15,311 nucleotides of DNA from the NCBI GenBank assembly GCA_004298295.1, contig SCUH01000319.1, positions 1 through 15,311 on the forward strand, in the 5' to 3' direction. The notes under the pieces are model-generated. The model saw nothing but the letters and a program-made list of their open reading frames with translations. It did not search any database and was not told the DNA's origin. The position numbers and the translations under genes were made by a program. Source of the stretch: Betaproteobacteria bacterium (GTDB lineage: Bacteria; Pseudomonadota; Gammaproteobacteria; Burkholderiales; SG8-39). Numbering within the stretch: position 1 is the first letter of the stretch; every line of letters starts with the position of its first letter. Positions 1 through 9,564 of the stretch are shown in pieces.

Positions 1-1
1 C

Positions 2-709
2 TACGGCTACGGCGCCTACGGCATTCCGGACGATCCGTTCTTCGTGCCGCGCCTGCGCGCCTGGTACGACCAGGGCGGCATCTGGGCGGTGGCGCACGTG
101 CGCGGCGGCGGCGCCTACGGCCGCGAATGGCATGAGGCCGGCCGCAAGGCGACCAAGCCCAACACCTGGAAAGACGCGATCGCCTGCGCCGAGTGGTTGA
201 TCGCGAAGGGCTACAGCGCGCGCGAGCGTCTCGGCATTTTCGGCGGCAGCGCGGGCGGCATCCTCGTCGGCCGCGCGATCACCGAGCGCCACGATCTCTT
301 CGCGGCCGCAATTGCATCGGTCGGCGTCTTCGACACGCTGCGCATGGAAACCACGCCTAACGGCGTGCCGAACGTACCCGAGTTCGGCAGCGTGAAGAAG
401 GAAGACGAGTTCCGCGCCCTGCTGGCGATGAGCAGCTACGACGCGGTGCGCGCCGGCACCGCGTATCCCGCGGTGCTGTTGCCGCACGGCGTCAACGACC
501 CGCGCGTCGACGTCTGGGAATCGCTCAAGATGGCGGCACGCCTGCAGGCCGCCACCACCAGCGGCAGGCCGGTGCTGCCGCGCCTGGATTTCGACGCCGG
601 GCACGGCGTCGGCAGCACCAAGGAGCAGCGCCAGAACGAGTGGGTCGACATGTACGCGTTCCTGCTGTGGCAGTTCGGCGTGCCGGGGTTCCAGGCGGCG
701 GGGCGGTAG
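2..709 (+). CDS. Prolyl oligopeptidase family serine peptidase (S9), 3' part only
   Basis: The gene is open from the left edge, so only the last 235 residues are seen. They form the alpha/beta-hydrolase catalytic domain of an S9-family peptidase, which cleaves peptides, usually after proline in S9A or after basic residues in oligopeptidase B. The catalytic triad can be placed: Ser in GGSAGG (codon at 248-250), Asp in HGVNDPRVD (codon 497-499) and His in DAGHGVG (codon 602-604). The visible protein begins YGYGAYG, close to the family's oxyanion-region motif, and has the HVRGGGAYGREWHEAG segment typical of the family. The N-terminal beta-propeller would lie outside the window. The gene ends in TAG and faces the GspE-like gene, with a long palindrome between them. 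S9A is favoured over S9B, but the subfamily cannot be fixed without the propeller. Confidence 0.93.
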   Translation, partial: YGYGAYGIPDDPFFVPRLRAWYDQGGIWAVAHVRGGGAYGREWHEAGRKATKPNTWKDAIACAEWLIAKGYSARERLGIFGGSAGGILVGRAITERHDLFAAAIASVGVFDTLRMETTPNGVPNVPEFGSVKKEDEFRALLAMSSYDAVRAGTAYPAVLLPHGVNDPRVDVWESLKMAARLQAATTSGRPVLPRLDFDAGHGVGSTKEQRQNEWVDMYAFLLWQFGVPGFQAAGR

Positions 710-772
710 CGGGTCGATCCACGGTTACAGCGCTCTAGCGGAAGCGGAAGCGCGGATTTTGATTCCCCTGTT

Positions 773-820
773 CTCGGCTTTTCCGTATCGATTGCGAGCA
801 ATCGATACGGAAAAGCCGAG
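773..820. repeat. Perfect 23-bp inverted repeat (long hairpin), copy 1
   Basis: The arms are 773-795 and 798-820, fully complementary over 23 bp, with only GA between them. The outer ends are CTCGGCTTTTC and GAAAAGCCGAG. It lies between the convergent peptidase and GspE-like genes. The same outer 11 bp begin the palindrome at 12862-12910, while the inner stems differ. The A and T tracts lie inside the stem rather than after it, so it is not a textbook intrinsic terminator, though it could still act as a bidirectional 3'-end or mRNA-stabilising structure. Confidence 0.9.
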
Positions 821-824
821 ATCG

Positions 825-838
825 ATTTGAATTCAAAT
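825..838. repeat. AT-rich perfect palindrome beside hairpin copy 1
   Basis: ATTTGAATTCAAAT is a perfect 14-nt palindrome four bases past the long hairpin. The bases from the end of the hairpin into it, ATCGATTT, match ATTGATTT at the corresponding flank of copy 2 read on the minus strand. It therefore looks like part of the same repeat unit rather than an independent site. Confidence 0.6.
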
Positions 839-862
839 TCGCGCTATCTCAATGCAGACGCG

Positions 863-2671
<1,809 letters not shown>

Positions 2672-2702
2672 GGCGTGCGGACTATACCCCATACTATCGC
2701 GC

Positions 2703-3983
2703 ATGGCCCGCAGCCGCCGCCCCGCGCTCGCCACAGCCGTCACCCTGCGCGAGGTCTGGGCGTGGAGCATGTACGACTTCGCCAACTCGGGCTACACCAC
2801 CGTGGTGATCACCGCGGTGTTCAACGCGTATTTCGTCGCCGCGGTCGCAGGCAAGGCACCGTGGGCGACTTTTGCCTGGACCGCGGCGCTGTCGGTGTCG
2901 TATCTCGCGGTGCTGCTCAGCGCGCCGCTCGTGGGCGCCTGGGCGGACGCGCACGGCGCCAAGAAACGCCTGCTGCTCGGCGCGACCTTCGGTTGCGTGC
3001 TGTTCACCGCGGCGCTGTACTTCGCCGCTCCGGGCGCGGTGGCGCTGGCGATCGTCCTGGTGGTGCTGTCGAATTTCTTCTTCTCCACGGGCGAGAACCT
3101 GATCGCGGCGTTCCTGCCCGAACTCGCCGACTCGCAGGCGATGGGGCGCGTCTCGGGCTGGGGCTGGGCGTTCGGCTACCTTGGGGGATTGGTGTCGCTT
3201 GGCATCTCGCTCGCTTACATCACCTGGGCCCAGGGCCAGGGCCAAGGCGGCGCGCAGTTCGTTCCGGTGGTGATGCTGATCACCGCAGCGCTGTTTGCGC
3301 TCTGCGCCGCGCCGACATTTCTTTTCCTGCGCGAGCGCGCCAAGCCGCAGCCGAAAATGGACAATCCCTGGGCGCGCGTGCTGCACACCATCCGCCACGC
3401 GCGCCAGTTCCGCGACCTGCGGCGCTTCCTCGTCTGCATCCTCTTTTACCAGGCCGGCATCATGGCGGTGATCGCGCTCGCCGCGATCTACGCCCAGGAG
3501 GCGATGCAATTCACCACCCGGCAGACGCTCGTCCTCGTCCTGGTGGTCAACGTGACCGCGGCCGCCGGCGCGTTCGGTTTCGGCTACCTGCAGGATGCGA
3601 TCGGCCACGTGCGCGCCATGGCGCTGGTGCTCGCCGGATGGATCGCGATGATCCTGCTCGCCTACCGCGCCGACGATGCGCCGACTTTCTGGGTGGCGGC
3701 GAACCTGGCCGGGCTGTGCATGGGTTCGGCGCAGGCCGCCGGGCGCGCCATCGTCGGCTATCTCTCGCCGCCGGACCGGCTGGCGGAGTTCTTCGGCCTG
3801 TGGGGGCTCGCGGTCAAGGCGGCTTCCATCTTCGGCCCGCTCACCTACGGCATCGTGACCTGGATCTTCGCAGGCGAGCATCGCCTCGGCATCCTCGCCG
3901 TGGGCGCGTATTTCGTGGCCGGCCTCGCGCTGCTCGCGGGCATCGACGTCGAACGCGGGCGGCGGGCGGCGCTGGAATCGTAA
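2703..3983 (+). CDS. MFS transporter, UMF1 / Atg22-like family
   Basis: A 426-residue multi-pass membrane protein. The N-terminal EVWAWSMYDFANSGYTTVVITAVFNAYFV matches the hallmark of the UMF1/Atg22-like branch of the major facilitator superfamily, in which WxxYDFANS precedes the first helix. About twelve hydrophobic segments follow, with the basic loop DAHGAKKRLLLG after helix 2-3 resembling the MFS loop 2-3 motif. Yeast Atg22 exports amino acids from the vacuole; bacterial members have no firm substrate, so none is assigned. The ATG at 2703 starts just before the conserved region but has no good ribosome site. An alternative in-frame ATG at 2670 overlaps the start of the divergent GspE-like gene. 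The gene ends 61 bp before the next gene on the same strand. Confidence 0.9.
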   Translation: MARSRRPALATAVTLREVWAWSMYDFANSGYTTVVITAVFNAYFVAAVAGKAPWATFAWTAALSVSYLAVLLSAPLVGAWADAHGAKKRLLLGATFGCVLFTAALYFAAPGAVALAIVLVVLSNFFFSTGENLIAAFLPELADSQAMGRVSGWGWAFGYLGGLVSLGISLAYITWAQGQGQGGAQFVPVVMLITAALFALCAAPTFLFLRERAKPQPKMDNPWARVLHTIRHARQFRDLRRFLVCILFYQAGIMAVIALAAIYAQEAMQFTTRQTLVLVLVVNVTAAAGAFGFGYLQDAIGHVRAMALVLAGWIAMILLAYRADDAPTFWVAANLAGLCMGSAQAAGRAIVGYLSPPDRLAEFFGLWGLAVKAASIFGPLTYGIVTWIFAGEHRLGILAVGAYFVAGLALLAGIDVERGRRAALES

Positions 3984-4044
3984 CCGATCGTAACTGCGGG
4001 AATCCGGTTCCGGTTGGAGGTGTTTACCGCACTGGAGGCCCACT

Positions 4045-4440
4045 ATGAAAACCGCCTTGACGCTCATCGCCGCCCTCGCGACTGCGTATCCGGCACTTGC
4101 CGGGCCCTACGACCAGCCTTACGCCATGGTGGAGAGCGGCAACCGCAGCGGCGTGCGCAAGGAATTGCCCACGCACATCGGCTCGATCGACGGCGAATCC
4201 ACTTCGCGCCATCGGCGATCGCATGTCGTGGCTCCGGGCAAGCGCCAGGTCGAAATCTACCTGCCGACCCGGGTCGCGCCGACCGCGAAAAGGTACCGCG
4301 TCGTGGAAATCGACGCCAGGGCCTGCGTGCGTTACCGCATCGTCGCGCGCTACGACAACCTGACGCACATCGAATGGACACCGGTCGTCTATAGCGAGCC
4401 GATCGGCGAATGCAGCAGAAAATTCAAACGGGCCGGATAG
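4045..4440 (+). CDS. Small secreted protein of unknown function
   Basis: A 131-residue protein beginning with a clear Sec signal peptide: MK, then a hydrophobic run ending ALA-G at about residue 19. The mature part of roughly 112 residues is basic, with the tract TSRHRRSH (about 53-60) and two cysteines (94 and 123) that could form one disulfide in the periplasm. The segment from about 68 on (VEIYLP, YRVVEID, YRIVARYD, IEWTPVVY) alternates in a way that suggests beta strands. No family was recognised. The start is well supported by CTGGAGG at 4032-4038, six bases before the ATG. It follows the transporter gene on the same strand and is convergent with the substrate-binding protein gene. Confidence 0.82.
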   Translation: MKTALTLIAALATAYPALAGPYDQPYAMVESGNRSGVRKELPTHIGSIDGESTSRHRRSHVVAPGKRQVEIYLPTRVAPTAKRYRVVEIDARACVRYRIVARYDNLTHIEWTPVVYSEPIGECSRKFKRAG

Positions 4441-4446
4441 CCGGCC
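4431..4446. other. Short GC hairpin across a stop codon
   Basis: GGCCGG-ATAG-CCGGCC forms a perfect 6-bp stem with a 4-nt loop that contains the TAG stop of the small secreted protein. No T tract follows on either strand, so terminator function is only a possibility. Confidence 0.35.
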
Positions 4447-4496
4447 GTGACGAGACCTGCGGCGTGCCCATTCCGATTCCCGCTGCAGCGGCTCTT

Positions 4497-5483
4497 CTAT
4501 TGAATGACCTTCGTCGCCCGCAACAGCACGGACGGGGGAATCGTCAGTCCGAGTCCTTTCGCCGCCTTGAGGTTGACGACGAGTTCGAACGTCGCCGGCC
4601 GCTCGGCGGGCAGCTCGCCGGGACTGGCGCCCTTGAGGATCCGGTCGACGAAGAACGCGGCGCGCCGGTGCATGCCCTCGTAGCTCGGTCCGAAGGACAC
4701 CAGCCCGCCCGCCTCCACCAGTTCGCGATAGGCGTGCACGCCCGGCAGACGCGCGCGCGCGGCGAACTCCATGATGCGCTCGCGGTGGTGCAGGAACAAT
4801 CGGTCCGCCAGCACGAGCAGCGCCTGCGGCCGCTCCCTCAGGATGTCGGCAAACGCCTTGTCGAGCCCTGCCTTGTCGCGCACGCCGAGCGAAAGCACCT
4901 TCATGCCGAGCGCCTCGGCCGCGGCCTGGGTCCTGCGCTCGCCGATGAATTGCAGCGGGCTCTCCGAATTCCATAGCAGCGCGACGTGCGAAATGCCGGG
5001 GATGATTTCGCGCAGCAGCTCCAGGCGCTTGCCGTCGAGCTCCGGCGAGATCGAGGTCAGCCCGGTGATGTTGCCGCCGGGGTGGCTGAGGGAGGGGATG
5101 ATGCCCGTGCCGACCGGATCGCCTACAGCGATCATGACCAGCGGCGTCGTGGTGGTCGCTTTCTTCACGGCGAGCGTGGCCGGCGTCCCGGCCGTCACGA
5201 TCACCTCGACCTTCATCGCCAGCAGCTCGCCGATCAGCGCCGGAAGGCTCTCGTAATTGCCCTCCGCCCACCGGTACTCGATCAGCAGGTTGCGGCCCTC
5301 GACGTAGCCGAGTTCGCGCAAGCCCTCGCGGAACGGCCCGACGAGATTCGCTTCGAGCGCTGCCGTGGAATTGCCGAGAAATCCGATCCGGTGCGGCTTC
5401 GCGCCCTGCTCGGACTGGGCGGATACTTGCATTGCAAGCGCGCTCAGCACAAGCACAAGAACCCACCCGAATCCTCTGGCCAT
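4497..5483 (-). CDS. ABC_sub_bind family periplasmic substrate-binding protein
   Basis: A 328-residue protein with a signal peptide (MARGFGWVLVLVLSALAMQVSA, cleavage near residue 22) and no lipobox. The mature part starts KPHRIGFLGNST and continues with features of the ABC_sub_bind (TrpX-like) family: FREGLRELGYVEGRNLLIEYRWAEGN, VIVTAGTPATLAVKKAT, IPLV-like MIAVGDPVGTG, SHPGGNITGLTS and KRLELLREIIPG. These proteins bind a small ligand between two lobes and pass it to an ABC permease. No permease or ATPase gene lies nearby, so it is an orphan and its ligand cannot be told. Orphan copies of this family are common in betaproteobacteria. It lies 48 bp downstream of osmC on the same strand and could share its transcript. 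Confidence 0.92.
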   Translation of the reverse strand: MARGFGWVLVLVLSALAMQVSAQSEQGAKPHRIGFLGNSTAALEANLVGPFREGLRELGYVEGRNLLIEYRWAEGNYESLPALIGELLAMKVEVIVTAGTPATLAVKKATTTTPLVMIAVGDPVGTGIIPSLSHPGGNITGLTSISPELDGKRLELLREIIPGISHVALLWNSESPLQFIGERRTQAAAEALGMKVLSLGVRDKAGLDKAFADILRERPQALLVLADRLFLHHRERIMEFAARARLPGVHAYRELVEAGGLVSFGPSYEGMHRRAAFFVDRILKGASPGELPAERPATFELVVNLKAAKGLGLTIPPSVLLRATKVIQ

Positions 5484-5531
5484 TGCGGCTATCCCGGCAA
5501 TGCGGCGCCAGCGAACCGGGCCGCGCCCGCC

Positions 5532-5954
5532 CTACTCAAGGACGGCTTCCATCGAAATCTTCGCGTTCAGCAGTCGCGAGATCGGGCATCCGGCCTTGGC
5601 GTTATTCGCCGCCTTGTCGAACGCCTCTTTGCTCGCGCCCGGTACCTTCGCGCGCACGGCGAGGTGGACCGCGGTGACGGTAAAGCCGCCGTCGGTCTTT
5701 TCCAGCGTCACCGCAGCCGTGGTCGCGATGCTCGCGGCTGTCAGGTTGGCCTGACCGAGCTGTCCCGACAGCGCCATCGAAAAGCACCCGGCATGGGCCG
5801 CCGCGATCAATTCTTCGGGATCGGTCTGGCCGCCCTTTTCGAAACGGCTCGCGAACGAATACGGCGCACTGGACAGCGCCCCGCTGCCTGTAGAAACCGT
5901 GCCGGTACCGTCCTTGAGACCACCCTTCCAGACCGCCGAGCTCTTGCGTAGCAT
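5532..5954 (-). CDS. osmC: OsmC family hydroperoxide reductase
   Basis: A 140-residue OsmC/Ohr-superfamily protein, about the length of E. coli OsmC (143). These thiol peroxidases reduce organic hydroperoxides in the cytoplasm, usually with lipoyl or thiol reductants. The two redox cysteines are present: C57 in HAGCFSMAL and C123 in AGCPISR. Arg37 (FASRFE) and Glu47/48 (DPEELIAAAHA) are also in place. The N-terminal KSSAVWKGGLKDGTGTVSTGSGAL and the PYSFASRFE segment favour the OsmC branch over Ohr. The ATG at 5954 is preceded by GAGGAG with good spacing. It is divergent from the peroxiredoxin gene at 6048, with 93 bp between them. Confidence 0.94.
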   Translation of the reverse strand: MLRKSSAVWKGGLKDGTGTVSTGSGALSSAPYSFASRFEKGGQTDPEELIAAAHAGCFSMALSGQLGQANLTAASIATTAAVTLEKTDGGFTVTAVHLAVRAKVPGASKEAFDKAANNAKAGCPISRLLNAKISMEAVLE

Positions 5955-5982
5955 GGTCGCTCCTCGAGAAATAGGCTTTGTC

Positions 5983-5997
5983 CCCGGTCAAACCGGG
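5983..5997. promoter_or_regulatory. Palindrome between divergent antioxidant genes
   Basis: CCCGGT-CAA-ACCGGG is a perfect 6-bp inverted repeat near the middle of the 93-bp region between osmC and the peroxiredoxin gene. A TATTAT at 6006-6011, just downstream on the plus strand, could be the -10 element of the peroxiredoxin gene, but no -35 at normal spacing was found. The repeat could be an operator shared by both genes. The sequence does not match a regulator I can name. Confidence 0.35.
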
Positions 5998-6047
5998 CGC
6001 TGCGCTATTATCCGCTCCTCAATTTTCCGAGCCAAGGCGAGGACCCC

Positions 6048-6557
6048 ATGACGATCCAGATCGGCGACACGGTGCCAGACGGCGTGCTGTTCGAATCCGT
6101 AGGCTACAGCGATGAAAGCCATTGCCCGATGCGTCCGTCGCAGGTGAAGGTCGCGGATGCGCTGAAAGGCCGGCGCATCGTGATTTTCGGCCTTCCCGGC
6201 GCGTTTACGCCGACCTGCTCGGGCAAGCACCTGCCGGGCTACGTCGCGCGTCTGGACCAGTTCAAGGCCAAGCGGGTGGATGAGATCTGGTGCGTCGCCG
6301 TGAATGACGGCTACGTCATGGCGGTCTGGGGCCGCGATCAGAAGGCCGACGGCAAGATCCGCATGCTCGGGGACGGCAACTGCACGTGGACGAAAGCCCT
6401 CGGCCTGGAAGTCGATACCAGCGCGGGCGGCATGGGCCTGCGCATGCGCCGCTTCTCGATGCTCGTCGACGACGGCGTGGTCAAGCAGCTCAACGTCGAG
6501 CAGCCTCTCAAGTTCGAGGTCTCCGACGCCGAGACGATGCTGAAGCAGCTCGGCTGA
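6048..6557 (+). CDS. Peroxiredoxin, Prx5 type
   Basis: A 169-residue thiol peroxidase that would reduce H2O2 or organic peroxides in the cytoplasm. The active-site motif PGAFTPTCSGKHLPGY puts the peroxidatic cysteine at C57, and the PxxxT/SxxC core is intact. IGDTVPDGVLF at the N-terminus and DEIWCVAVNDGYVMAVWG further on are typical of the Prx5/hybrid peroxiredoxin group. Other cysteines (26, 82, 112) are candidates for a resolving residue. There is no C-terminal glutaredoxin domain, so an external glutaredoxin, glutathione or thioredoxin would be needed. The start has GCGAGGA upstream. It is divergent from osmC and its stop is one base from the stop of htpG on the other strand. Confidence 0.94.
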   Translation: MTIQIGDTVPDGVLFESVGYSDESHCPMRPSQVKVADALKGRRIVIFGLPGAFTPTCSGKHLPGYVARLDQFKAKRVDEIWCVAVNDGYVMAVWGRDQKADGKIRMLGDGNCTWTKALGLEVDTSAGGMGLRMRRFSMLVDDGVVKQLNVEQPLKFEVSDAETMLKQLG

Positions 6558-6558
6558 C

Positions 6559-8466
<1,908 letters not shown>

Positions 8467-8480
8467 GCGCAATCTCCTCG

Positions 8481-8496
8481 GGGTTTCGCTCAACCC
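8481..8496 (-). other. Hairpin in the htpG 5' leader
   Basis: On the minus strand GGGTT-GAGCGA-AACCC forms a 5-bp stem just upstream of the Shine-Dalgarno GAGGAG. It does not cover the Shine-Dalgarno itself. It may affect mRNA stability; a thermosensor role is not supported by what is seen. Confidence 0.3.
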
Positions 8497-8501
8497 TGTG
8501 G

Positions 8502-8530
8502 GTTGGGGGCGAAACAGCCGCGTTTCAAGG
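8502..8530 (-). promoter_or_regulatory. Sigma-32 (heat-shock) promoter of htpG
   Basis: On the minus strand, CCTTGAAAC (CTTGAAA at 8529-8523) is followed after 13 bases by CCCCCAAC (8509-8502). The sigma-32 consensus is CTTGAAA, 13-17 bases, then CCCCATnT. The expected transcript would start near 8495, giving a leader of about 30 bases with the Shine-Dalgarno in place. The -10 match is less complete than the -35. Confidence 0.75.
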
Positions 8531-8565
8531 GCCGGGGCGTGCCCGCGCCGTTGTACCCTTCGCCG

Positions 8566-9252
8566 ATGCACCTCGAACGCGCCGCCGTGGCCGCGGGCAC
8601 CCGGGCGAGCCTGCCGGTGCTGCTCGGTATCGCGCCCTTCGGCATGATCTGCGGTGTCGCCATGGTGGCGGGCGGCATTCCGCCGCTCAGCGCCGTGCTG
8701 ATGTCGGTGTTGGTGTTTGCGGGCGCCTCGATGCTGGCGGCGACGCAGCTGCTCGCCGCCGGTGCGCCGGTGGCGCTGGTCGTGCTGACTGCGTTCTTCG
8801 TCAATCTGCGCTTCATGATGTACAGCGCCTCGATGCGGCTGCACCTGGGGGCAGTGCCGGTTGGCTGGCGCCTGCTGGCGGCCTGCATGCTGGCGGACAA
8901 CCCCTACGCGCTCAGCCTGGCGCGCTTCGCCGATCACCCCGCCGACCGCGACAAGCTCGCCTTCTTCCTTGGCGCTGCGGCGCCGGTGTGGCTGTGCTGG
9001 CAGCTCGCCGTCATCCTGGGCGTGCTGGTCGGAGCACGCCTGCCGGTGACCTGGCAGCTCGAATTTGCCGCGCCGCTCGCCTTCATCGCGATCTCGGTGC
9101 CGCTGCTGCGCGACCGGGCCATGATCGCAGCGGCCGCGGCGGCGGGCGTCACCGTGGTGCTGGCGCACGGCCTGCCGCTGCGCTTGGGCCTGATGCTGGC
9201 GGCGCTCGCCGGCATCGCCGCCGGCCTGCTCATGGAGCGGAAAGCGCCGTGA
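8566..9252 (+). CDS. azlC: AzlC family branched-chain amino acid exporter, large subunit
   Basis: A 228-residue inner-membrane protein of the AzlC/YgaZ family. With the small partner AzlD it exports branched-chain amino acids such as leucine or valine. GTRASLPVLLGIAPFGMICGVAMVAGGIPPL and AGASMLAATQLLAAGAPVALVVLTAFFVNLRFMMYSASM match the conserved core; FVNLRFMMYSAS is especially typical. About seven or eight hydrophobic helices are visible. The ATG at 8566 is chosen because the family begins just before GTRASLP; its ribosome site is weak. The frame stays open far upstream, but that stretch is antisense to htpG. It overlaps azlD by four bases (GTGA). Confidence 0.94.
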   Translation: MHLERAAVAAGTRASLPVLLGIAPFGMICGVAMVAGGIPPLSAVLMSVLVFAGASMLAATQLLAAGAPVALVVLTAFFVNLRFMMYSASMRLHLGAVPVGWRLLAACMLADNPYALSLARFADHPADRDKLAFFLGAAAPVWLCWQLAVILGVLVGARLPVTWQLEFAAPLAFIAISVPLLRDRAMIAAAAAAGVTVVLAHGLPLRLGLMLAALAGIAAGLLMERKAP

Positions 9253-9563
9253 ACGTCTGGCTTGCGCTCGCCGGGATGTGCGCGGTGACCTTCGCGCTGC
9301 GCGCCTCGTTCCTGGTGCTGCCGGAGCGCGTGCAGCTGCCGCCGCTGCTGCGGCGCGCGCTGCGCTACGTGCCGGCCGCGGTGCTCACCGCGATCTGGGC
9401 GCCGGAACTTCTGCTGCGTTCCGGGAGTCTGTACTTCGCGGCGGACAACCACCGCCTGTTCGCTGGGGTGGCGGCGATCGCGGTTGCCTGGCGCTTCCGC
9501 AGAACTTTTGTCACCATTGCCGCCGGCCTCGCGGCGCTGCACTTTTTCGACTGGCTCGTCTGA
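9249..9563 (+). CDS. azlD: AzlD family branched-chain amino acid exporter, small subunit
   Basis: A 104-residue membrane protein with the AzlD/YgaH pattern: VNVWLALAGMCAVTFALRASFLVLPERVQLPPLLRRALRYVPAAVLTAIWAPELL. It would form the exporter with AzlC. The start is the GTG at 9249, inside the last codons of azlC (GTGA overlap), with GGAG at 9234-9237. This arrangement predicts translational coupling and fits the equal need for both subunits. The next gene begins one base after its stop. Confidence 0.93.
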   Translation: MNVWLALAGMCAVTFALRASFLVLPERVQLPPLLRRALRYVPAAVLTAIWAPELLLRSGSLYFAADNHRLFAGVAAIAVAWRFRRTFVTIAAGLAALHFFDWLV

Positions 9564-9564
9564 C

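Noticed and set aside
773..820. Long palindromes as ordinary intrinsic terminators
   Set aside because: The T and A tracts lie within the stems and no T run follows either hairpin on the relevant strand; they were kept as repeats instead.
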